Made by a program: the position numbers and the translations under genes. Under the pieces are notes generated by a model, which worked only from the letters and a program-made list of their open reading frames with translations, had not been told where the DNA came from and did no database searches. From Plutella xylostella (lineage: Eukaryota > Arthropoda > Insecta > Lepidoptera > Plutellidae): a stretch of DNA of 64,000 bases. Every line of letters begins with the position of its first letter. Positions within the stretch are counted from its first letter, which is position 1. Location of the stretch: NCBI RefSeq assembly GCF_932276165.1, contig NC_063992.1, positions 6,706,001 through 6,770,000 on the forward strand, in the 5' to 3' direction. Positions 12,334 through 23,748 of the stretch are shown here, in pieces.

Positions 12334-12396
12334 TTTTTGGAACTAACGAATTTGCCTCACATTTTGACAGTGACAGTTGACGATACGCAATGTAAT
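12334..12396 (+). repeat. Short dispersed repeat, copy 1 (second copy at 56127-56190)
   Basis: Shares TTTTGGAACTAAC, TTTTGACAGTGACAGTTGAC and a TACGCAA tail with 56127-56190. The family is unclassified. Confidence 0.6.
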
Positions 12397-12987
12397 CGTT
12401 GCAAAGGGGTGGATCACGATGTCATACAAATTGCTATCGAGTTAAGCGACTTGAGTCGACACAGCACTTGTGATTCGCACATAGGTAACCGAGTTAATGC
12501 CTTCCTTTCATAGCCTGGTACCATAAGTAATGTACGTTTTATTGCTTTAAGAAGTCACGGAATGTGTAATAATAAGTACAGTGAAAAATATTGTAAGGAA
12601 TGGTGAAACACTAAAATGCTAAAAGCTTACCTCATAGGTAGGTACTTTTAATTAATTATAACAAAAAACAATTCAGAATAACAAATTCTATAATAATAAC
12701 AAAATTGAAGTAAAGTAAATATAAGTACATTACAAACTAAACGGATATAGGATGCTTTATCTCCAAAGGGGGGGTCCATCTAATTCATTGAATCGAAACA
12801 TCTTGTCAACATTATCCGTAAATACGCGAAAAACATTTAACTTTGGTCTTGCCAATTATAAGAAGTGTTATCTTTTATTCAATAGCATTACTACTATTAG
12901 AAATAAAGTTAACTAAAATAATATAACTTTTAATTAAGTATTTATAAATTATTGCAGAAAATCATAACAATACTCACAAAGTTTTTT

Positions 12988-15900
12988 TTATGGTAATCTA
13001 AATTTAGCGCCACAGGAAATATCAGTTATTTCTAGAGATGTAGGATCTTTGCTGAGGACCACAAATGCATGTTGTTTTAATTCTGAAACACCAATATTTT
13101 GGTTACACTTACTACTTGCTACTTTTAGAAATCTAGGAATCAAGTATTTCTTTAGAAGAGGATCCGACCGAGCGACGGTTATATTATTATTGATGTTACA
13201 ATTACAAAAATGGTACAATAGGCCGAAAGTTAGACCCTGCGCGCACTTCAATTTTCGGTAGAAAGATAACGCGGAGAAATAACACACATGAGTTTTTATA
13301 AATATGTACCTATGTACAGTGCTCCAAAATTGATAATTCGCATAGAAATCTTTGACAGATCGGTTGTTTTCGATTATGTGACACATGATATTGACTCCTC
13401 CTTCTTTCGAACAAGGTGCAAAATGCAAGTGTTTTTTTAAGGCTCTACGATTTAATGAGGCGGGCATGTGCATTATTAATTTTGGACAAGTGTATGTGCG
13501 CGCAGCGTATATGTGATCAAAAACGAAGCTAACACACATGCCGGCGGCAATGCCGTCGGGTTCATGCCGAGCGGCTTTTCATTGTATGCATTTTATGCCG
13601 CCGGGTGCAAGGCCCGTCAGCACGGCTGCCGGCACTGTGTGTAGCAGCCTTATGGTCTTCGCACATTATAACAACTCAACGGCGACTCGACTCTATGCTA
13701 GACATTGATATTTAAGCCCTGTGTCATATGTTCAAGGTTTAATTTCAAAAAATGACATTTAGTGTACGATGCGTTGGCCACGGGTTCCCCTCATCTCGCC
13801 TAATGTTTATTGCTCAAAACTCGTTTCGCATAACTCGTAAGGTCTAAACTTTTTTGGTCGAATCATCACTTTGCCAAGTCTTACGTGGCATAAGGCTCGT
13901 TTCGCCTAAAACCCTTTTGGCACAATCTTGAAACACGTAAGTCTCGTTTGCTCAAATTGTTCGTATAGGTATGATCTTGTTTCTCCTAATATTATCTTAA
14001 TAAATAATATATTAAGTATGTTGTAAATGTACAAATTGTGGTATTTTTCTCCTACATCCCGAAAATCACGATATTGAATTATCAAAATATCGAAAGTTGA
14101 TGACCATTATAATCATTACAAACGCCATTAAACCCCATGGGATCGAAACCTAAAGATAGGTGCGACGACGAGCAAAGCGAGGAGGAGCGTGTTAAGTGCA
14201 CATTTACGTCAAAAGCAAATCCAAGTTAAAGCCCGAATATTATATTACTATAACCTTTGTCATAGCATTATTAGACTATTCAAGATTTGGCCATACCATT
14301 ATTAGGCTAAACAATGTTATGCGTAATAACTTTTTACTAAACGAGATTTATGCCCTACGATTTTCGGCGTAACGAGACTTTGACCAAACGTTACTATGCA
14401 ATACGAGATTAGGCAAATAAATCTTATGCCAAAAAAGGTAGAACCGTTGGCCACTCGTTGTACACTACTTTATAATCATTTTTGAAATTAAACCTTGAAC
14501 ATATGACTCAGGGCTTTAATATCAATGTCTAGCATAGAGTCGAGTCGCCGTTGAGTTGTTATAATGTGCGAAGACCTTAAGGCTGCTACACTGTAGCAGC
14601 CTTAAGGCCAGGCGCGCACTACCACTTGACTTTGATATTTTTGTCGTAGAAAAGTTAAAAATGTGACGCAAAAAGTCAAATCTTAGTGCGCGTAGCCTTT
14701 AATAAAGAAGACGAAATGAAATACGTTAATAATAATAATTGTAACGTTGACTTACTCAAAAGCGCGGTGAAGCATCGCGCGGCGACGATCCTCTCGAGCC
14801 CGCCCGGCGCCGGCCCGCGGCTCACTAGTACACGCACGCTCAGCGGGCCCTGCTGCTGGTGCAGCATGCGGACCACTTTGAGCATCGTGCCTTGGGTGCC
14901 CCATTCCTTCCTGGAGTGTTAGGGGGGAGTTGTTGTTTAGCTGTATGTAATTATGTTCTAATGGGCAAAGAATAGCTTGATATAATGTTAGGTTCGCTTT
15001 TACATGAGACATCTTAGATTGCTAGCTTGGAAATAGCTATACTTACGCTGAGTTGCAGAAAGGAACATTAAGCTAATGTCGACATTAAATCTATGTCCGT
15101 CTCTTTCTGTATGTATTCTGTCAAAGCAAGGCAGCAATAGATTTAAGGTCAACATTAACTTAAAGTCCCTTTCTGCAACTCAGCGTTAGGCCCGATTTCA
15201 CCATTGCTAAGGCTTATCCGAGAATAAATCATCTATTTACTACAGATTGAGGAATGTTATTATTCAATGGTGTAATCAAGCCTTAAAATAACTATAGTTA
15301 ACTAAGAATTTTAGCAAAAATAAAATCTTATGTTAAATACTATGACATGAATTGTATCGTTAGTTAAATTTTCCTCGAAAAGTTTTTAATAATAATTAGT
15401 AGGTAAATTTATTTCGGCCTTCAATACCCTGTATAGAAAAAGTCTACAAACCTGAGGAACCTCTGAGTATCAGTAGTCTTATCTGAATCCCCGAAGTCCA
15501 CTTTGGTTCTGTCCAGACTTCCCAGCTGAGTTTCTGAGCTCTCTTCCCCGCTTTGAGCTTTATGTTGCGATTGACGCAATTCAGCAGCCATCAAGTTGCG
15601 AGCGTCGGCCAAACCTACTTCTTCCAGCATTTGAGAAACATGCATTTCTTTCTCTTGTTCTGGAGACTTCTGTACCACTTCTGGCGACTTCTGTGCAACT
15701 TCTGGGTCAATTGTCGCCTGTTCGTGGTATGTCGAGGGGGCGGGTAGATCCAATAATTTTTCGACGGATTTGTCGGATTTGTTCGAAGCTCTCAAACGTC
15801 TGGCACTCTTTCGAGGAGCTTGCGGTGACTTCATCGATGTGAAATGGTTTTCTTTTTCACCTAGGTAAGTTTAAGATTTAGTTATTATAGTAGGTTTTTT

Positions 15901-18900
15901 AATCAGTAACAATATTTTTAACAATAAAATATTAGTAACAAATGTATTATTACCGCTGCGTTTCTGCGCTTCAACTTCAACTACCGCAGCTTCTTCTATT
16001 TCAAGTTGGCTCTGTCTGAACGACATGGTCCCACTCCGCTGGCATAATTTCTTGGCCTGTGTGAAAAATAGAGTAAAATTCAATTAAAAAGAACTGACTC
16101 TAAAAAACTTGACTGTTTTTTCGTCTTGCCAGCCATACCTTACATACGATTCGTAGTATGTAGGTATAGTTTTCGAAGTGTTTATAAATATGGCAATCTA
16201 AATGTTTTACTTTATTTTATTTATTTACCCCTGAAGCATGAAGGTCCTCGATCTCGGCCGCTCGCTTCCTCGCCTCCTGGGACTCCGTCATCAGAACTTG
16301 CGTCGGCAGATCCATTATGTCAATCGGTTCCACAGCAATACTTGGCCGACCTAAAATAAAATGTTTTGTACAAACTCATTTTAGTCATAAATTGCATACA
16401 CGATGAGTACCTTTAGTAATTTTAAGACTATAGCGTAGCGTTTTTTTCTCTGTGTTTTTAAGACTATGCGAAGATGTGAGTTACATTAAATATTATGTAG
16501 ATAAAGGTATAAGGGTCTCGGTACATATAAATAAGCGTAACGTAAACGGATGGCTGTTTTTTCTACTGATTAATATAGTACATACCTTCTGTGATATTTT
16601 GCGCCAGGAATTCCTCAGGCAGCGTGGCGTCGGGCGCGGGTTGTTCTACCACGACGCGGGGCATGTCCTGGGCTGCGTCTTCCTCCACTATCTTTGTAAG
16701 CGGCATCCGAGCCTTGTGACGCCTTACGCCTTCGGCTAACATTTGCTGCGGAAAATAACATATGTGTTAGTATAAAACTGGCAACTGTGGACACTGTGGT
16801 GCACGAAAGGAGCCTCACCTCGAGTAACTTTCTCAATACCGTCTGGCGCATCCTGGGCAGTCAGAGGCTGCTGACAACCTATTTGACTGGCTAATCATAA
16901 AGCTAATCCAGATATAGTGTTTGTCACCGATATCATAAAAGTGGCTACTGACCATGCAACCAAAAAGTAACTAAGTTATTGCACAAACTAAGTTTACTTA
17001 TTTAAAAACGTGAGAATAATCTCCATCTACGCTTTAATTTTACAAACAGATACACCTTAAAGTTACACACACATAACCCTCTTTTCGGCCACATGTGCCC
17101 TCCCTTCCCACAGCCACACTAACCTCCATATCGAAGTTATGCTCAGCCCTCTCGACGAAGCCCAAGTTCTGCTTGAAGAGCCTCAGCAGTCGGCAGCTCA
17201 CGTTTCCTTGCGGCCTCCAGCCGACGCAGGCTGGTCTCTGTAAGTACACCTCGGCCGGGAGACGAAGCGGGTCGATTATGTCTTCTGAACTGTCCTGAAA
17301 TGTTTTTTTTTGTTTTGGTGAGGGTAGTGGTTTTTTGTCTACCTGCAGTTGGAAAACTGAAGTAAGTATTGAAATAATTTTAGGTCTACCTACAGTTGGA
17401 AACTGAAGTTTTATACTTAATATATTTTTTTGGTTTACCTACAGTTATATATTGATGTTTTATTAATATGTTAAGCTCGACAGTGCTAGGCGCGGTTTTG
17501 GAAAGAGCTTTGAGGCATTCCGTGGAAGGAGAGGCCTATTTAACGACTGATGATACGTGGTCTCTGTAATTCTTTGGTCTTCGTTATTGTTGCTATCCCA
17601 CTTAGCGATTAGTGCCAAATGCCGTAGGTATATACAGAAAGAAAGGTCGTTACCAGCACCGATCACTTTTAAAGAGACTTCATTAGCGCCCCTTTCAGCT
17701 AAAATACTGATAGATCAGCTCCGGTAGCCAGCTTATTTTTTATACGGCCTTATGTTGTATGAAACAAAATAATCGGCTCTGGTAGGTGGTAGCCAGCTAA
17801 TCTCACCTCACAGCGCAGTTCCAGGTTGACATGCTCGAGGCGGTGTCTCAGCACCAGTCCGCTGATCTTGGTCCGCTTGTCCACTATGAGCCGGCGGGCG
17901 CGCTTCCGCTTCGGCTGCCTTTCTATCTCTTCTAACTCCTTGAAGTGAGGAAATTGGGATGATTTTGGAACTAGGTAGGTATAAGATTTTAGGAAAAGCT
18001 TAGGTAAGTAAGTATAAAGTAGTAGTAGTAAATAAAGCCACGTATAAAGTAAAAAAAAAAATATGATTGGGCACAGATCACACAGGGCTTCTATTTCGAA
18101 CCTACATCGCACACTACCTACAGTGAAACTATAAAGTCCTGCAATTAATGTTTGAGGAACTAAAATTTTCAGGAGCCTGGCACCATTAGAAAAGAAACAT
18201 AAAAGTCATAACAATTGTTTATGTCAATAGGCGGTTGGCTGTTTTTTGAATTTTCTTATTAATTATAAGGATAATCTAGATAAAAGCAATAATTTACGCT
18301 TGGTTGCAATTAGGAAGATGAAGAAAAATATTCGTAGCCAAGCTAGTGAAGTTATTTATCGAGTTTTAATACAATGGTTAGCGGAACATCAAGCTGGACA
18401 CATTTTGTCGAATTTGGAGGATGTTTACGCTCGTACAGCATCTATGACGGGTATGTAGCATTGTACAAATTGTAATAACTCATTTTATATTAGTACCAAC
18501 GCTTCATTTATCAATAAACATAGGTTTAGAGCCCAAGTCGAACATTGTTTACATACCACTGATTGTAGGTTTCATCTGGTTTCAGTTGAGTCAAACCTTA
18601 TCATTTTGATACTTGAAGATATATTTTTGTTTACTTACTAAATTCACATTGTATGAATTTGGGGGGCATTGTGTAACTCAAAAATATTTTTTTATTTTAT
18701 TTTATAGTTATATCGGACCAGCGTGCCAAAGAGGGGAAAATATGGAATATTTCTAACTCCTGGAAGAAACAGAACTGGCCGTCCAAAAAGAGAAATTGAT
18801 GTCTTTACTATGTGTGCCCTTCGTCAACAGATACAGTTTTTTTATACAGTTGTAATAACGTTATCTAAATAAATATTTATTGGTTTCACTATTAGCCTTC

Positions 18901-21900
18901 ATATTAACACCTTATACAAGCTTTTTTTGTGGATGGTAAGTTGTTTTTAAAATACATAAATAGGTAGGAAGTTAACAGGCAAAATTTCAAGTATCAAAGT
19001 CAGTTATGTTTCGCTATATAGGGTTGCTATATGAAAGATAGCAGTGCCCTCATTTAATTTCAGGACTTTATAGTTTCACTGTATATTATGTATAAGTACA
19101 TATGTATTTATAAAGGCAGCTAAAGCTGCGTACACACCGGGCCAACGAACGCCCAACGAACGCCAACGGTTACCCCTACGATGGATATTAACATACATAA
19201 TACAGGGCAGATTGCAGAAACGAAGGCCAACGAAAAACGTTCGTTGGCGTTCGTTGGCCCGGTGTGTACGCGGCTTAACAGGGGTGAAATCGGAATCGAG
19301 CTATTCGGAAGTAGGTATTTGATAGACCTATATAGGAAATTATGTCAATGTATGTAGGTATATACCTCAAGTTCCAACTCGATATCCATCACCTCCTTTT
19401 CTTTAGAAGTGGCTGGTGCTTCTGCTTGTTCTTCAGCTACTGGCGATTTCCTGTTTAATTAATTTAATATTATTTTACAGCGCTCTACTTATAGGTTACT
19501 TACCCAGGTTTAAAATACATATTTATGTACTTACCTTCAGGGAAATCCTTGCTCAATTGCAAGAAATCAAAGTATAGTAAATTTAATAACAAACAGTTTA
19601 CCTGCTGAAGACGCGGTAAAAAAACTCTACATATAAGTATTTAGCTTACTAGACTACCTAGGTACTGAAAAAATAGAAAAAAAACAAAAGCAACTAACTC
19701 TTTTTCGGGTTGAGGAACGGGTAATTCGGGTAACGGGATATCAGGAATATCAGGGATTTGGAGGATTTCTGTGGGAATCGGGATAAAAAATAAGTATTAT
19801 AACAGGATAAAAAAAATATACTTAGGTGGAACGCAGGCTAAAAAAAGGTAGGTAGTTTAGGTGACAGACAGGTAAGGACTCGGGTTATAGGTAGTATCCT
19901 AATATCTCATGGAAGATGATTAATCGGTATTTCATGAGGTTTCTTATATTATAGGTAAGTACTAGATATAATCCTGTAATCTTACCCTTCTCCACATCTT
20001 CCATTGGGATCAGATCATTGGCAGCAGTAGCTGAAAACATAATATAAAGTTGTGAATACATACAAACTACTCCATTATTATAAGCCAGCGACACAGGACA
20101 TATTTGCTATACCAATGCTTGTTCACAAAATATTAAAGTAGGCACTACCTACGTATATTAATCTCATTCCTTGCAGGATAGTCAAAGATTCTGCACCCAC
20201 TTTTCGCCAGCGTTGTCCTATTCTACATACAATAAGGGACCAATTTCCAGGCGTTGAGGACAATTACTTAATAGTACCTAGTCATTCGAAACTTAAATTT
20301 TAATACTATCAACTCACATTTCCTAAACAAAGTCATGTCATGTTCCGAGATCCTCTCCATCATCAGCGGCTCGTTGGGGGCGAGCCTGGACTTGTTCTGT
20401 ATAGACTTGTCGGTGGTATCTAGAGCAAGCAGGTCGCTGAGGTGTGCGGACGCGGCGGTATGGCCCAGCATCTCCTCTACTGTCCTGTTGGCTAGTAGGT
20501 CTTGGAGAGCTTGCTCAGCGTTCTCTTCGCCGAAGCCGTCCTGTGAAGTGAGGTGAGGTTTTATTAAATAGTAGGTAAGTAGGTATTGGTAAATGGTTCA
20601 AGCTTAGGAAGGCGGGGATATGCAAAAAGGTTCCTTTCGAGAGAGCCAGGTGCAGGCCAGATATAATAGTAGGCATTTGGACGCAGGCACTTTTGTAGGT
20701 AAGTACTTAGTATATTTGACATTTGTAGTTAACGTGTCATCATCATCATCAGCTCGTAATCATCCAATGCTGGACATAAGCCTCTCCCAAGCGCACTCAT
20801 AACAACACTATGTCCTCGGTGTTTCTCATCCAGTCACAACCGGCTACTTTTCTAAAGGTCAGGCAGGACACACGGCGTCCTGAGCGGCAGACTATTGCCT
20901 AGATTTAATTGTGATTTCATTACACTCTGTATAGCAAATAGTTTTAAACTAGGTACTTACAGCAGGAAGTTGTATCTCTGGGATGGCTACTTCTTTCAAT
21001 GTTATTTCTTCAATGTTAGCCACCACGTTGCCACTTGCCTATGAAAAAATACTAAGTGTGAACATAAAAAAAACATACTCAATTCAAACAAATCCACCTT
21101 AAGTACAATGTATACCATCATTACCATCGCTCTTACGGTGAAGGAAAACATCGTGAGGAAACCTGCATGTCTAGATTTAGCACATCTAGATATGTGAACT
21201 CACCAACCCGCAGTGGACCAGCGTGGTGGGAAATGGTCCAAGCTTAGGAAGGCAGTTTAGACCTTGGGGATATGCACAAAGGTTTCACTCGAGAGAGCCA
21301 GGTGCAGGTACTTACACCCCCACAGAGTATAGAATAGAAACAAATCCACCTCCACAAATAGTCAGTAAAAAATAATAGGTATTAGATAAAAAATATCACA
21401 ATAATCTGTATTGGTTATTTATCTAACTATGTACCTGTATGCGTTCCTCTAGCTTGTCCTCATTCCCGGGTATTTCTTCAACCACAGCTGGCCCCAAGCG
21501 AGGGACAGCCTCCCTTTTCCTTGCCGGAGCACCATGATGGACCGGCCTGGAGTAAGTATGTGAAACTATGTTACTTTCAATAAGATTTTGATTTTAATGT
21601 TACCCCGAGATACGGGCAAAGCCTAGTTCGGGGGCCCCTGTTCATTTTGTGATTTTAAATGTAAGATGTGCGCAAGAATACTTTTTGTTTTGTAAAATAA
21701 GATTTAAATTTTACTTAGGTATTATGTGTTTTATGTGCAAATAAACAATTTTTACTTTACTTTACTTTACTTTACTCTATGTAAAGAATTTATAGCAAAA
21801 AACAGCTAGCTTTATGTATATGCAGATTTTAGTCAGAGAGTATCCAATATATATATTTTCTTACCTGTGGTGGGTATGTTTGATGGCTGTAGCATTTATC

Positions 21901-22722
21901 ATGCAGAGGTCACCTGAAAATGTTGAATAAATTATGTAAGTATTTGGATTTGGAATAATACAAGGATGAAGTACCTATAGAATAGAACATAGTTCAATAA
22001 AGGGGGAATTCAGTTCTTACATTACCCTCTGACCAGAGGTCAAGTCATCATCTCCATTGTAGCTCCAGGATTTACCAGCAACATCTTAGTATAGATTTAC
22101 AGTTCTAGCTACTAAATGTAAAATGCAACTTCAAAAGATATTGTACTCACTCAAGAAAACTGTAACTTTCTTCTGGTATAATCTCACTAGACCTCGCATT
22201 AGTTGTGAGCTGAGCCGCAAAGAGAACCTGGCGGAGGCATACCCAGACTCCCTCGTGTACACGTCCAGTAGATCATCACTGTAACATACACATAACAACA
22301 TAGTTGTGTAAATGCTAAAGGGAGTTGCTACATCATGGTGCGAATTTCATCACACTCGTAGGATTGGATTCCATAAATACCCGTGTCCCGCGTGCCTATA
22401 CCAAATATTAAAATAAATAGAATATATTGCTTCATCAAATGTACGATATTTAAATACATGCAATCTGCCCTGACCGAAAGTAATGTACATAACAGAAGGG
22501 TCTGGATGGTATAGGTGTAGAGAAGAGGACGGGGTCCACACTTTAGGATTATAGGTATAAGTAGATGATCTTGCGGCAAGATTATACTTACCAGATTTGA
22601 CGAATATCTTGCGACCAAAGTTGTCGGTGCGTTATCGTAGCAAATCTCAATGGCCAAGAGTCAGCTACCCAGCAGAGGTAAAATCTTCCACCTCGCCGTA
22701 AAGACTCAACCGGATAAAACAT
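12988..22722 (-). CDS. REC8: Rec8/Rad21-type cohesin alpha-kleisin, probable meiotic REC8
   Basis: Minus-strand exons in order: 22722-22592, 22278-22151, 21913-21865, 21546-21435, 21038-20961, 20540-20318, 20030-19986, 19768-19699, 19450-19366, 17938-17807, 17294-17124, 16842-16819, 16745-16586, 16350-16229, 16056-15954, 15860-15452, 14910-14756, 13082-12988. They total 2292 nt, exactly 764 codons (763 aa plus stop), and every junction keeps phase. The N-terminus MFYPVESLRRGG and, in exon 2, ARFSLRLSSQLMRGLVRLYQ form the Smc3-binding kleisin domain. KRKRARRLIVD near the middle matches the Rad21/Rec8 conserved block. The last two exons form the winged helix (GTMLKVVRMLHQQQG; LKLKQHAFVVLSKDP) that binds Smc1. 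The N-terminus is far from canonical Rad21 and closer to Rec8; a C(2)M-like kleisin is the alternative. A possible AATAAA lies at 12879-12874 (minus). Confidence 0.85.
13640..14590. mobile_element. Long palindromic (fold-back) element in the last intron of the kleisin gene
   Basis: The left arm from GTGTAGCAGCCTTA (about 13640) and the right arm ending at about 14590 are inverted copies for roughly 140 bp each. They share blocks such as GGTCTTCGCACATTATAAC and ACTCTATGCTAGACATTG. The arms meet almost without a loop at GTTGGCCAC, where a second element (13782-14445) has inserted. Right of the palindrome, CCTTAAGG is flanked by another short palindrome of the same end sequence. There is no ORF. 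The superfamily is uncertain; a TTAA/TTAT pair lies inside the ends. Confidence 0.75.
13782..14445. mobile_element. 664-bp nested element with 9-bp TSD, MULE-like (copy 1)
   Basis: Runs from GGGTTCCCCTCATCTCGCC to GGTAGAACC and is flanked on both sides by GTTGGCCAC (13773-13781 and 14446-14454). Left half: repeated motifs of the type CTCGTTTCGCNTAA; right half: their inverted counterparts (TTAGGCTAAACA, AACGAGATTTATGCC). A conserved central stretch reads GACGAGCAAAGCGAGGAGGA. A reverse-oriented relative lies at 35499-36256. No coding capacity. A 9-bp TSD with long degenerate subterminal inverted repeats points to Mutator-like elements, but the class is inferred. Confidence 0.75.
15046..15185. 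mobile_element. 140-bp MITE with TTA TSD (Harbinger-like)
   Basis: Terminal inverted repeats CGCTGAGTTGCAGAAAGG and CCCTTTCTGCAACTCAGCG, flanked by TTA at 15043-15045 and 15186-15188. It lies in the intron between the kleisin exons ending 15452 and starting 14910. Confidence 0.85.
16819..16842 (-). CDS. REC8: 24-nt microexon of the kleisin gene
   Basis: CAG acceptor before 16842 and GAG|GTGAGG donor after 16819. It adds TVLRKLLE in phase 0 between DME (exon ending 17124) and QMLAEG (exon starting 16745), giving a continuous leucine-rich helix. Skipping it also keeps frame, so it could be alternative. A 34-nt version using an upstream CAG shifts the frame and meets a stop in the next exon. 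Confidence 0.55.
18121..19081 (+). mobile_element. Tc1/mariner-like element with decayed transposase
   Basis: Terminal inverted repeats of about 21 bp (CAGTGAAACTATAAAGTCC...) at 18121 and ending at 19081, flanked by TA (18119-18120, 19082-19083), the Tc1/mariner target. Inside on the plus strand: a frame from about 18318 (RSQASEVIYRVLIQWLAEHQ), resembling the N-terminal helices of lepidopteran Tc1-like transposases. After a gap comes a second segment from about 18709, KYGIFLTPGRNRTGRPKRE then CALRQQIQFFYTV, typical of the next part of those proteins. The catalytic DDE region is missing, so it is a deletion derivative. It sits in the kleisin intron between 19366 and 17938. Confidence 0.85.
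19124..19275. mobile_element. 152-bp MITE with TAA TSD
   Basis: Terminal inverted repeats AGCTGCGTACACACCGGGCC and the complement ending GTGTGTACGCGGCT, flanked by TAA (19121-19123 and 19276-19278). Both ends carry repeats of AACGAACG. Fits a Harbinger-like MITE; this end sequence is widespread in Lepidoptera. Confidence 0.85.
20736..20835. repeat. Lepidopteran CATCAT-tailed interspersed repeat fragment
   Basis: (CAT)n followed by CAATGCTGGACATAAGCCTC, a recurrent lepidopteran SINE/RTE 3'-end motif. It lies within a kleisin intron. Related pieces: 39130-39232, 39536-39920, 48190-48290, 48565-48670 and 45228-45370. Confidence 0.6.
21600..21777 (+). mobile_element. LINE 3' end with (ACTTT)n tail
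   Basis: A GGGCAAAGCCTAGTTCGGGG-type 3' UTR ends in AATAAACAATTTTTA and several ACTTT units. This is the style of a 5'-truncated CR1/Jockey LINE in a kleisin intron. No RT frame remains. Confidence 0.5.
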
Positions 22723-23748
22723 AGCTAGGTTTTTGTTAAAACAGGAAAATATAACTGTAAAACAAAAATAATTAAAGTACCGGTGACGCAAAATTTTCAT
22801 AAAAATGCCGCCAATTAAAAACCATAGACAAGACAATATTTTAAACGATTGAATGAATGAAATCATATTCACAGACCAAAATATCAGCCTACCATACAAT
22901 GGACAGTGCAAATAAAGAGAAAACGTAGAAGCTCAGAATAAGAACAGTCTCTCGTTTCGGTCGGAAAACTGGGGTGAACAGCATGGGCACCGTACACTAT
23001 CTGGCATCTGCATGTTTAAAATTAAATAACATAAAATTGATAATATGTAAAATTGTTGATTGATGTATAAATTGATAATTGATAAAGAGATAATATCAAA
23101 TACTGTATTTTAAACCAGATGTTTCATAGTGAAATTTGGTAAGTACTTATTACTTCCATGGTTGTTCCCAACGTCCCTATAATCACGCATGTTATAAAAC
23201 TCGTATGCCGTTATGTTGGCAGATGGTTGGCAGCAATGGTTTTTAGTGTTGCCACACTATATAATAAGCTTTCCCAAAAATCTGGTGATTTTATGTTTAT
23301 TTATGTAAAGAAAAAAAATATTTCTTTACTCAAGCCTTTTTACCAACTAACTGAATATTATGAGCAAGGTAATTGGATATTTGATATAAATAATAAATTG
23401 TAGCTATTGAAAAATAGTTAGATTTAGCTATGAAGTAGCTATCATCATTATCATCGTTGGCCTAGCTCTAAGAGGAAGTAACAAATTACGAAATAACTTA
23501 AGGTTTCTTTTTTATTAATACATAATATTATACATTACGCTGGTTTTAATTAAATACGTGACATCGAACTGGACCGGGAATTTAACAAATGGTATGTTAG
23601 CTGGCTATTAAATTGTATTTATATATCTATATCTGCTGCTCGCATTGTATCTTGTATAAATGGAAAACACTTACATATACCACAGTTGTAATCAAAATTA
23701 TCATAATCTAGAACCTACACTACAAGTACTACATTAAAAGTTAAAAAT
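22723..23748. other. Kleisin 5' region and LRPPRC 3' flank
   Basis: About 1 kb between the kleisin start codon and the LRPPRC stop, both genes on the minus strand. A reverse AATAAA at 23516-23511 is the likely LRPPRC poly(A) signal. Kleisin promoter elements are not recognisable by eye. Confidence 0.5.

Noticed and set aside
12988..13539. 183-codon minus-strand ORF
   Set aside because: Only the last 31 codons (from 13082) are kleisin coding, entered through a CAG acceptor; the upstream part is intron that happens to be open.
16816..16852. 34-nt version of the kleisin microexon
   Set aside because: It shifts the frame and meets a stop in the next exon; the 24-nt version keeps phase.
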